A DNA stretch of 64,000 bases, taken from Macrolepiota albuminosa (taxonomy: Eukaryota; Basidiomycota; Agaricomycetes; Agaricales; Agaricaceae). The notes under the pieces were generated by a model that was given only the letters and a program-made list of their open reading frames with translations, did no database searches and was not told the origin of the DNA. The translations under genes and the position numbers were made by a program. The stretch covers positions 1,643,534 to 1,707,533 of the forward strand of contig JAMWFC010000088.1 in the NCBI GenBank assembly GCA_027475525.1, read 5' to 3'. Below, in pieces: positions 22,830 through 34,300 of the stretch. Each line of letters starts with the position of its first letter. The stretch's first letter is position 1.

Positions 22830-24330
22830 TGCCGTGCACTGCAGCGGCCCATCCCTATTGATCAATAAGTACTTCATCAGAGCTCACCATCTGCTTGTCC
22901 TGTTGGCTACAAGCTATGTCATCTTCTTTCTTTGTCATATCCCAGTTGTTGAGTATTTCTCCATCAGCAGTGATGAGAATATTGTTCGCGCTAATGTCAC
23001 AATGCAAGATACGGCATTTTATATATGGTTGCTCACAGGCTAAGGGATGTCTGAGTCACAACCAGCAACAGATGTTTAGAGCTCGTAAAAGTCTTGAAAG
23101 GTTTTGCAAGCACGTCAGAGATGAAACAATAGTGAAAATGTTGAAGAACCCTCCACCAGTTCTTGCCACACTTTGAAGAACCATTTAATTTCAGAGTAGA
23201 GTCATGGCTCTCTCCCTCACCCTCATCCTCCAAATCTTCCTCAGCCTCCTGAACAGAGACTAAACAATGGTGAAAACATTGTACCTTCCACCACTTGCCG
23301 CCACACTTCCAAGAACCATTTAATTTTAGAGTAGAGTCATGGCTCCTGACCTCGCCTTCATCTTTCCAACCCTCCTCGGCCTCCTGAATGGTAACATAAA
23401 GATTGGTCTTCATGACACTGCCATGTACGTCCCCTCCACAAACATACCTTGGAACCTGTTCAACTTGCGCATCTCAGAGGTCCTGAAGGATGTCGGCCTC
23501 CTTAGCCAGAGTGTGTGCCCATCACACATTCTTCAGGAGGTATTTATTCTTTGTTGCAATCTCGTACACAGGATATAGTCGAGTACATTGGCCAGTGAGT
23601 GACCGAGTTTCAGACAAGCAACCCCAAGCAAGAAATTCACGGTTCCTGCTGTCCTCATCAGGAACAGTGAATATGACAACTGGCCGATAGGCCTCAGGTT
23701 TCCATTCCTCAAGCTCTCCATGAGCGATTTCCACTTCTTCCAGTGTTGTCAAAGTGAGAGAATCTCTATAGAAATTTGACAAGAAAAGTACAATTTGTCT
23801 TAAAGTTGAACTTTTTGAAAACGATGGCACCAGCACGGTCCCAGTGTATGAAGTGAATGTATCTCCTAAAGAGAAAGATGGTGAAAGCATGATGGTGATG
23901 TTGACGACTGAACTACTCAGTCACATAGTGTATCAGTTGACTATGAGATACTTCACCTGTGTTAGTGTTGGATTCGAACACCCATCTTCTGTGGTCCTTG
24001 CCCTCTTGGAGATCAACAAAAGCATTGTCTGCGTCATGAGCTTTGAGCTCACTATGTAGCTCAAGTTCGCCAAACTGGGTGGCCTTTCTGACATGTCTAG
24101 ATCTTTATAATACATGCTAGGGTTGGGCTTGATGTGTGGCCTATTTATTGTGTCCCTGTCTATATAAGCAGACGTATTAACCATTTTGAATCCAGGGATG
24201 AAGTCATTATAGGCCTCCATCTACAATTGAAAGTAAGTTATTGAACCAACATGCTGAGCGAGTTTTACTCACATAAGGCTTATACATATCATTCTCTGGA
24301 GTGCCGTCTGGAATACCATCACCAAAGAGA
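22830..24330 (-). pseudogene. FunK1-type fungal protein kinase (degenerate)
   Basis: Reading the minus strand from 24330 down: an exon ending DGTPENDMYKPY, an intron with GTGAGT...TTGTAG ends (about 24224-24270), then EAYNDFIPGFKMVNTS, a segment with ELKAHDADNAFVDLQEGKDH and RRWVFESNT, then FLAWGCLSETRSLTGQCTRL and YPVYEIATKNKYLLKNVW-like sequence. Finally HCDISANNILITADGEILNN-WDM carries the catalytic-loop region. These match the FunK1 kinase family expanded in mushroom-forming fungi; they phosphorylate unknown substrates. Lesions: stops and frame changes between blocks, an Arg-to-Cys change in HRD (HCD), a stop after the last block, and an internal tandem duplication (about 23180-23410). 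It is probably not functional. Confidence 0.7.
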
Positions 24331-25914
24331 CTGCAGCTGGAACAGGATAACAAGGATTGTGACTGAGATCATGTTTGAGATTGTTCCCTTGGCAGAAAAT
24401 CATCTAGGAATTGTTGTATAGGCATTGGGCCCAGAAAGCATCCCTCCATAGAAGTGACCATTTTGTTGCAGAGACAACTGAGTGGCGGGGTTCTAGGTTC
24501 AAGTCCAGTGGATACTGGGAACTTGATGAGTGAGCTTGAGCCACCAGTGTCAGAGAACAAACACTATATATTGAGAAGGACTTACAGATTGTTCTAATAC
24601 TTGTGGTCTTTTTATGTTAAACCTATAACTGTGGCAGGCCTTCAACTTGCCAGTCAGCCACTAGCCAATCATCTACTAGCCAATCATCCACTAGCCAGTC
24701 ACAGCCACTAGCCTTTATTGGTCTGAATCGGAAAAAATGGACCTCAAATGCGTAGAGAGTGATTTGTATTGTTTGACAAAAATGCCAGTTCCGAGGGTAA
24801 AGAGTGTTATTGGAGGCCTCTGCACAGACAAGCAGGCATACCCGCAGACCATCAAGACATCAGCAGCTGTTTCTGATTTGACACCATGGCACTGGCAGAG
24901 GTTGGGTCAGAAATAGTAGGGCCAAAGTCTCAGTTAGTTGTGTTACATGCATGTTGATTGCATTGTAATCCATGCAACGGTCTTGCAGAAATTTTCTTCC
25001 AGCCATGCAACGGCCTTGCACCCATACCACTACAGTCCCCAGTCAGGTCAGCGCAGAGTTGCTCACATGCAGTTTATCAGTAATCTAATACCCTTTGCAG
25101 AGTAGTGATTTGTTCTCATCGCAGTTGTCCTGCTCATCTTTTTGGCATCACTACTTTAAGAAGTAAGGTTGATTTTACAGTTGTCAGCAGATGATCAGTC
25201 ATCTTATTATTCAAAGCAGTCTATAGACAAACACTTGCACAAAAGAATTGATTATACTTTGCGAGTCAGGTCTTCACAGTAAGCAACAGCCAGTGTATTG
25301 ATGTGCTATCGTTAAACTCAATCATACTTCTTTTGGTACTAGAATTTTTATTAGCATAGTCTTGCTTTCTTCATGCACCCTCCCACTTCTCCCTAAAATA
25401 TCTTGAACTTTTATTTGAACTACAAACCATATAGTGTACAGCTACAGCTACGTTTGCTGCTTCAAGAAAAATTTTTATAAAAGTGATTGTCTTGGTGGCC
25501 GATTGGGTGCTAAAATTTTGTTTATTCTGTCCCATCCAAACTCCTATCAAATCTTGCGAAGAGCTGCAGAGGTCAAGAAACAAGTCAGATGCTTGTACCA
25601 CTACACAATTTATTTGCAGCAGATCTTTGATTTGTCACTGTTGTACTGTGCTATAACATGATGTGGACTTACAGTATTGTATCTAAGCCTTAGAGCTTAA
25701 TAAGGTTTAAGGCTTAATAACATATTAAGCCTAAGCCTTAGAATTGTTGAGGATATGACCTGAAGGCTTAATTAAGGCTTAACATTAGATGTCTATTTTA
25801 GAAAGAATATGATTGATTATGAGTTGGCAGTAAGTTAAATACTGGTAATTTGATAAAAAATTTACTTCGTTGATACTCTCCAATGCCCCACTCTGTAGAC
25901 CTATTTGGGAGTAC
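24331..25914. other. AT-rich intergenic debris, no gene recognised
   Basis: No ORF with protein-like character. Visible structures: four short repeats of CCACTAGCCAATCAT type (about 24655-24715); two related GCAACGG(T/C)CTTGCA blocks (about 24976 and 25008); and a run of AAGGCTTAA/TTAAGCCTT inverted motifs (25683-25785) that could fold. None has a known function. Confidence 0.5.
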
Positions 25915-27960
25915 TTTTAAGAGACAAAAAACAAAATGAGTCTCATGTCCAAGCCCACTGTCACGGTTGCATCAAAAAATATCAGCCAAATGGAATCATT
26001 GTTGAACTTGATAGCAATGGGAGGTCTGCTTTATTGTCATCAGAATTATGGGTCATCCAAGGTGTGTGTACCCATAGTTGAAAGAGAGCTGGTGGATCTG
26101 ACAGCATGTAGCATGCAAAGAAGATGTTGGTAAAGTCTGTAAGGTTCATGAATCAATGATTGCCCACATTCTAAGCAATGGAAAGGATGGGCCATGTCCA
26201 AATACATCATCTGATGCCCATAAAGTTGCACACCAACTATAGAAAGGGATTAAAAAGAGGAAACTCCTGGATACAGACTCTGATAGTGGTGTTGACACTA
26301 TACAGAAGCCAGCAAAGAAAAGGATGCTCACCAAGGTGCAGACATTGATGCATCAATCCCAGCTCAAAGTTTTCCAAGGCCCTTGTCTTCCATTTACCTC
26401 TGATCAAGCTGAACTTGTCCAAAAGCAGTTTCTTTGTGCAACAGTGTCTGCAAATCTCCCATTCCAATGGATTGAAGACCCAGAAGTCATAAAGCTGTTT
26501 CTTCTTTTCTGGTCCACAGCAGATGATGTCATTCCATCTCACCAGCAAATATCTGGGCTGCTTTTAAATAAAGCAAATGAAGCAGTATACAAATGAGTGA
26601 AGAGAGCTTTGCAGAGTAAATATACAGTGCTGATGTCAGACAAATGGAAAGATGACTCATGAAATGCTATCAGTGGTGTCAATCTTTCAGTTGAAAGAAA
26701 GGTATAACAAAACGATTTTTTGATAGAAAATAGTCTCAACTTATTATTCTTCTGGGCCTTAGACATATCTTATTGACTTGATCAACTCCTTGGCACATAG
26801 GAAGGATGGGGCAGCAATGTGTGAAGCTTTTGAGAGAATGATTGATAAAGTAAAATAGGATTATAGTGTTTATATTGTCACCTTGTGCTGTGATAATGAT
26901 AATAGGAGTTAGCAAGGTAGAAAGGTATGTTAATAGACCTACCACCATGTCCATTCTTATCCACTTAAAAATACACATTCACCAAATGAGCAGACTATAT
27001 ACAATGAAGAAAAGAAAAAGAAAGAAAGGAGTATATCGGAGGCATTCTTCAGCTATCTTGCTAGAAAAGGGGCTTTTGCTGATTAGAAGCAGAATAAGGC
27101 AGCCTTTGAGCATGTAAATGTAAGTATTTCTTCATCCAACAACTGGACTTTACTCACATATGACAGGGTAATAATCCAGTTGCTATGTGGACTGCATTTC
27201 TTGATACTCCATCCACTGCTGAGCTTGCTGACTTTGCTATCCTGCTTTTGAATATATTATTAGTCAATCAAGCAGGGCTTGATCTAAAAATAAAGAAAAC
27301 CCACCTTAGAAATTAGTTAAAGCTACCAAGGCTCAAAAAGATGGCAAAGGTTAGCTAAAAGATGGTATGCAATGATCTACAAAACCTAACTATGTTTTCA
27401 GGTCAGAGCTGACATTTGGGCATCACATCACAAAGCTGGTCTCATTAATGAGTGAAAACAGCATAATAATTATGACAATATCAAAGTAAAAGATCTTCTT
27501 GCTGTTCTCAGATATGCAAATTTATTAGATTGTAATGACAAGGGGTTAGGTAAAGATGATTAAGTGCTAACAATGGCTCAAGTATTAGTAAAGTCATGAG
27601 GAGAATTGTGCAGGGAGATGGCAAAATAGATAAAAAGAAAACAAGTAGAAGAAAGTAATGATAAAGACCTTGCAGATGCCATGTATGGGTGCCAACATTT
27701 GAAATGGTTGTCACAGTTATTGGATCTTCTGTTTTTAGGAATAAAAGAGAAAGATATCCATTAGCAAATTTGTAGAATGCATCAGAGGGCAGCACATACT
27801 GAGGAGGCATGGCTAATGGAGTTGCTAACTGATGAGGAGACTGATGAGAATAGGATTCCAGATAATGGCGAGCTTGAGAGATCCAGCAACAATTTGAAGA
27901 GTAGAAAGTCATTGAGACTTATTAAGCCTGTAATATTAAGTCATAATTAGGAGTTGTTAT
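25915..27960 (+). pseudogene. hAT-superfamily transposase remnant
   Basis: Broken plus-strand coding: LPFQWIEDPEVIKLFLLF, DDVIPSHQQISGLLLNKANE, VLMSDKWKDDS and ISGVNLSVERK (26455-26700). After a gap or intron come YLIDLINSLAHRKDGAAM and VTLCCDND (26768-26900), then the C-terminal dimerisation part NNPVAMWTAFLDTPSTAELA DF-type sequence (27170-27260) and DLKIKKTHLRN. The MSD and CCDND blocks are the places of hAT catalytic aspartates. Many stops interrupt the frame, and the middle of the catalytic domain between about 26930 and 27160 is missing or replaced. No terminal inverted repeats or 8-bp target duplications were found by eye. Function is lost. Confidence 0.65.
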
Positions 27961-29747
27961 TAAAAAATAAGCTTTAATAAAAAAAATGCTCTTATTAACC
28001 CCTTAGAATATAACACTGTGGACTCATGACCAAGCCACCTTTCTTAGTGATTTCAAGTATCTAGAATTGCTTTTATTGATTTGAAAATAGATCACAATTC
28101 AGACTGGTCAAAGTTTGTTGGTCAAAGCATTTCTAATAACTTTGAGTCTATACTGCTAGCTGTTGGACTATACAGCCACCATCACTTTGCCCCTGTCACA
28201 CATATCACATGCCACCTCCTCTCTTTGATCTCTTGCACTTCTTTGTCTTTTATATTTTCCCATATATACAAATATGTACACAGACTTATGCTCAGTTACT
28301 TATTTCAGACTGAGGATATGCTATTATACCTACATCTATTAACTGCATTAACTTATATTGTGCCTGTAGAACTATATTTACAAGTATATATCAGGTATGA
28401 TACAATATAGTCACTTATCTCAGACTAAGGAACTATACTTACAAGTATATGTTAGGTGTGATCTAGTTCCAACTGGATGCAGAGAACAAACACAGTAAAA
28501 ATTATCCAATTGATTACAAAATTTTATTAGAATATTTTTGTTTAAACAATAGAAGTAATATTATAACCAAACTTTTGATAATACTTGGTTTAATGCTCTC
28601 AAATGCATTGGAGAGAACTATTTTTTTTTCTGATAGTTCTATGGATACCTAGACATATCTACATATGTTAGCCTCTAAGTACCAGAAAAAATCTTTATTT
28701 GCTGTGCTGCATATATAGGTAAATTCATTTATTTCTTGGCCTACCTAAGAGAAATGCATGTTACACATAGTATGTAGAGCTTGTGTCACTATCTATTTTT
28801 TTTGTCTAGATGGATGTAATCCTGCACATGATTATGGAGTTACACTAATAATATCATGCATAACAGACTTAGTGTTCTGACTAAATAAGTCAGAATGGTA
28901 GAATTACCGACAACAACTTTTTTTTTCCTTCCTCTAAATTTCTCTTCTTTTTCAGACTTGTTCCCAATTTGTTATAAGCTGTTGTTGGTATTTTTTTCAT
29001 CATTAATAAATAGTGGTCAGTTCAGTGATTGTCTGAGACCATGCAGATTACAAAAGGTGGTTGACTCCTGTATAGTAAGATAAAAATAAAATAACTTCAG
29101 CAACTCTACACGGAAGTAAAATGGCTGAGGGTAATCGCTTTTGTCAACTCAGTATTTATACTACCAAAAATCAAGTTTGGTAAAGATTAGCAAATAAGAA
29201 GAGGAAAAAAAACATGAGGCTTGCAGTGGTGAAAATACTCAAATTAAATAAAAAAACATAAATAGAAATGCAGTACTTTTATAGTGCATAATTAAGATTT
29301 ATCTGTAACTAGATTATAAAACTAAGCTCGTAGTGTTTACACAAGACAGAAGTATCCCAATAATTGGATTTACTATTGATGAGCTCCTACTATGGCTGGC
29401 CACAGATAGCACCACTCATATTAGCCTACTGATACCACCAGAAACACCATGCTCTAGCACTTCCAGCACTATTTTTCTCATATTTTTACACTAATAACTC
29501 ACAGCTACAGACTCCAATTACTCTCAGACCACTTTTTATGGCACCACTTATTTTTCACACCACTGTTGATACCTCACTGCACCTTGCCACTTGCACTCCA
29601 AGGCTATATATTTACACAGACACTTGGCATCAGTCAATCCAGAATAATGCTCTTAGCCAGTAGCAGCGTTTATAGGATAGAATGATGAAGTATTTTCATG
29701 ACAGCATCATTATGGACCTTTTTATACAATTCAATTCACCACATTTA
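27961..29747. other. AT-rich region without recognisable gene
   Basis: It contains A/T runs, imperfect repeats around 28290-28460 (CTTATYTCAGACTRAGGA... and ACTTACAAGTATAT...), and a 109-codon ORF at 28081-28410 whose composition (Leu/Ser/Tyr-rich, no motif) does not support a gene. I see no RNA gene. Confidence 0.45.
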
Positions 29748-29752
29748 CTTAC

Positions 29753-30349
29753 TGTAAGGGCAACCTCTAGAGGCTGTGGCTCAGTCACACAGCTGGCAGA
29801 GGAAGATCCAAAGTGTATTAGAGTATGTACTGACAATATCATAATAACTACTCACCTGGCAGAGGGAGATCCAAAGAGAACAAGTCTAGGGATTCTCTAT
29901 GCCAGGGTTGGATGCTTCTGGGGCTTCTGAAGCATGGGAAACAACTATACAGTACAACAAAACCTTAAAAACTCAAAAATTGACTAACCAAACAACTGTG
30001 CAAACAAGGCAGGAAAACTCTGGACTTTAGAAGTCAGAAAGGCAAACTCCAGCTTATATAAGCAGTCTGGAAGCAGTGCTGAAGGGCCCACACTTGTCTG
30101 AATGGTAGCTAAAGAACCAGAGCATCTCAAGGGCTGAGAGTAGTACTAACAGATAGTGTTGAAAGAATAGAAACAGTAAAATAAAATAATGTCAGAAGAA
30201 ATAAGAGAATGAATGAAGGGAGAGTGAAGAGATAAGGAGTGAGAAAAGGACAGTAAAATAAAATAATGTCAGAAGAAATAAGAGAATGAATGAAGGGAGA
30301 GTGAAGAGATAAGGAGTGAGAAAAGGAAGAAATAAGGAGTCCCCTGACA
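29753..30349 (+). repeat. Solo LTR S3
   Basis: Same family as 15570-16145 and 20103-20621: TGTAAGGGCAACC to CCCCTGACA, with the perfect target duplication CTTAC (29748-29752 and 30350-30354). It is 597 bp including one 77-bp duplication (30173/30250), so about 520 bp. The two CTGGCAGAGG-AGATCCAAAG motifs are present. Confidence 0.85.
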
Positions 30350-30354
30350 CTTAC

Positions 30355-31321
30355 ATTCTTATCAGTTCACCACCCTCTAGCAGTGCTTATTCTCTTAGCA
30401 TCGGCTAACTTCCTTTACTATAAATACTTACTTTTTGTAATAGGACATCAATTTGGCAGTAGGGATTGTATCCCAACATTTTGGTCACCATACACAACAG
30501 GCTACCTCTTGTTGACCATGTCAAGCAAGGGGACTCTGCTTTAGTTTTTTTTCTCTCTCTCTAGCGCCTTGCAACTATGGCTTGGCTTTTGTGCTTAAAT
30601 CTGCTAAACAACCTTGTCTTGTTATTGTCTTATTCTAGGTGCTAACACTTAGTACCTCTTAGCAACCCTCTTCTGCATCTTTTAGCACTTTTTCTTAGCA
30701 ACTCTTAGTGCCCTGTAGCCACATTTTGGAGCCTTACACAAGTGCCTCCCATCATTCACTTTCCTTGCCACTAATCTCTTGCCTACCATGTGTTCTCTGG
30801 GGTCTGTCCAGGACTCTCTCACATACTTAGCATGCTCAAAGCTATATTGGCTAAGTAGCTGTACTAGTGATAATGCATGCAGTACTCAGCTTGATTTGGG
30901 CATCATCACTGTAACATAGTGTTAGAACAAAAAAAAAATACTGGTTATATAAGCAATCAAAGAGGTATTACAGTATGATAGCTGAGCCAGTTAGAGATGT
31001 GCATGATAGCAAAAGTAATGTGTGTGATGGCAGGTTAGTATGCATGATAGTGGGTGCTGGTTGGGGTGTATAAAAATCAGCTATTTCACTATTGGCAATA
31101 ATACTTCCTAATCTAATCTTGTTATAAAACTTATATATATTCATATGCTTATTGTATTTAAGACAGACTAAAAAAGAAATACAAGTTCAGAATACAAATT
31201 ACAAAATACTAAAAGCTCAAAAACATCAAAACAAAAAACAAAAAATAATAGCAATACAATCAGATATTCTTGATATAATATTTTCTTGTTTAAATTTAAA
31301 AGATATGAGAAATAAAAAATC
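30355..31321. other. 3' flank of the NLR gene, no gene seen
   Basis: AT-rich with no ORF of note. The sequence nearest the NLR stop (31180-31321, minus-strand 3' UTR side) is rich in A/T runs that could hold a poly(A) signal, but none can be pinned down. Confidence 0.4.
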
Positions 31322-34300
31322 CTAGTCATTGTATTTTTTAATATTCACAGTTTTTTGTTGGAGATCCTTTGCTTCTTGTAGCTTTCCTCTTTTATTCAAT
31401 GTTTCAGCAAGATTAGATATTGCTTGAACTGTGTCTGGATGATTGCTTCCAAAAAGTTTTGTCCTAATTTTGAGCACTTCTTGCTGGATCCTTTCTGCTT
31501 CTTGCAGCTCTCCACTTTGACTAAATGTTGTAGCAAGATTAGACATGGCTTGAATAGTATCTGGATGATTAATTCCAAAAGCTTCCATTCTAATCTTGAG
31601 AACTTCTTGTCCAAAGTTCTCAGCCTTCCTGTATTTTCCACCTTGCCTAAATGTTGCAGCAAGATTAGACATAGCTTGAATAGTATTTGGGTGAGTATTT
31701 CCATAAGTCCTAATCCTAATATCAAGCACTTCTTGCTCAAGGTTCTCAGCTTCTTCCAATTTTCCACTTTGTCTAAGTATTACAGCAAGATTAGACATGG
31801 CTTGGATGGTATCTGGATGATTTCTTTCTAAAATTTCTCTTCTCATTTTAAGCACTTCCTGCTGGAGATTCTCTGCCTCCTGCAATTTTCCACCTTCACT
31901 AAATGTTGCAGCAAGATTAGACATGGCTAGAATAGTATCTGGATGACTGCTCCCAAAAACTTTTTTGCTAACTTCAAACACTTCCTTCTCAAGATTTTCA
32001 GATTCCTCTAATTTTCCACATTTCCATAATGTGTCAGCAAGGTTAGCCATGGCTTGAATAGTAAGTTGATGATCAGTTCCAAAAGCTTCTACTCTAACTC
32101 TAAGAACTTCTTGCTCAAAGTTCTTAGCCTCTTTGTATTTTCCACCTTGTCTAAGTGTTGCAGCAAGATTAGACATAGCTTGAATAGTTTCAGGATGGCT
32201 ACTTCCAAAGTTCTTTGTCCTGATTTTAAGCACTTCTTGCTCAAGATTTTCAGCCTCTATTAATTTTCCACTTTGCCTCAGTATTGTAGCAAGGTTAGCC
32301 ATAGCTTGAACTGTGTAATAATGACTATTTCCAAAGGCCACTCTTTCAGCTTCAAGTATTGCTTCTCCCAGATTCTTAGCCTCCTTTAATTTTCCATGTT
32401 CCTTGAATATTACTGAAAGATTGAACATAGCTTGAATAGTAATTCGATGATTGTTTCCCAAAGTTTCTTTACTAGCTTTGAGCACTTTTTGCTGCATGTT
32501 CTCTGCTTCTTGTAACTTTCTACTATGACTAAATGTTACCGCAAGGTTAAACATGGCTTGAATAGTGTCTGGATGATTTGTTCCAAAATTATCTGTTCTA
32601 ATTTTCAGCACTTCTTTCTCAAGGTCCTCTGCCTTCTTTAATTTTCCACTCTTGTTAAATATTGCAGCAAGAGTAGACATAGCTTGAATAACACTTGGAT
32701 GACTGCCTCCAAATACTTCTCTTCTGATTCTCAACACTTCTTGCTGGAGGTTTTCTGCCTCCTGCAGCTTTTCACCTTTCCAAAATGTTGCAGCAAGATT
32801 AGACATAGCTTGAACAGTTTCTGGATGATTGTATTTGAAGGTTTTTGTTTTAATTTTGAGCACTTCTTGTTGAAGATCCTCAGCTTCCTGTAGTTTTCCA
32901 CTCATGCTAAATGTTACAGCCAGATTAGACATGGCTTGAACAGTGTCTGGGTGACTGCTTCCAAATATTTCTCTTCTAGTTTCAAGCACTTCTTGCTGGA
33001 GATTTTCTGCTTCCTGCAACTGTCCACCTTTTTGTAATATTGCAGCAAGGTTTGACATAGCTTGAATAGTATCTGGATGACTATTTCCAAAGATATTTTT
33101 TCTAAATTTGAGCACTTCCTGAAAGAGCCTCTCTGCCTCCTCTAATTTTCCACTTGACTCTAATATTGGAGCAAGATTTGACATGGCTTGGATAGTCTTT
33201 ACATGACTACTTCCAAAAGCTTCTGTTCTGACCCTGAGCACTTCTCTCTCAAGATTCTCAGCTTCAATTAATTTTCTGCCTTTCCACAATGTTGAAGCAA
33301 GATTAGACATAGCTTGAAGAGTATCTGGATGACTATCACCAAAAGCTTCTTTCCTAACCTTAAGCACTTCCTGTTCAAGATTCTCAGCCTCTTCCAACTT
33401 TTCACCTTGTCTTAATACTGCAGCAAGGTTAGACATGGCTTGAAGAGTGTCTGAATGACTGCCTCCAAAAGTTTCCTTTCTGTTTTTGAGCACTTCTTGC
33501 TGGAGGTTTTCTGCCTCTTCTAGCCTTCCAAGTTTGCTTATTGTTACAGCAAGATTGGACATTGCTTGTACAGTTTTTGGATGACTACTTTTTAAGACTT
33601 CTGTTCTAATTCTGAGCACTTCTTGCTCAAGCTTTTCTGCCTCCTCCAGCCTTTGACCTTGACAAAATATTACAGCCAAGTTAGACATAGCTTGAATAGT
33701 ATCTGGATGACCACTGCCAAGGACTTCTTTCCTATCTTTGAGCAACTCCTGTCCAATACTTTCAGCTTCTTCCAGTTTGTTACCTTGCCAAAGTGTTACA
33801 GCAAGGTTGGACATAGCTTGAATAGTGTCAAAATGGCTACTCCCTAACTTTTCTTTACAGTCTCTAAGCACATGTTTTTGAAGTTGTTCTGCATCATTCC
33901 AAAAGTATGCACATGACAAAATTTTGCTCAATGTCTTTGCCAATTTGAAATTGTCACATTCATAATTTAGAGACTTGACTAATGCTTGTACATGAAGCAC
34001 CCATTGGGCTGCATTCTTGTATTCCAATGATTCATCTCCTACACAATAAAATAGCTGTTGTGCACATTTCTTGGCTTGTTTCTGCTCTTCTTTTCCTAAT
34101 GATGTAAAGGCCCAACCATGAACAAGTGAGTGAATCTCTAACAGTATATTTCCTTTTTCTCTTATCTCCACTAATGAATATGATCTGAGCATATCAATTG
34201 CTTCATCAACTAAATCATCATTCCAGTCCTTTTCATCTGTTAAGAACTTTCCAAGAAAGTCCTGTAATTCTTGGGTATCCACATCAGAAATATCAAAAAG

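Noticed and set aside
24460..24500. GGTTCAAGTCC, a T-arm-like string hinting at a tRNA
   Set aside because: The bases around it do not form the T stem, and no acceptor or anticodon arm fits upstream.
28081..28410. 109-codon ORF in AT-rich DNA
   Set aside because: Low-complexity composition, no motif, no splice context, surrounded by noncoding debris.
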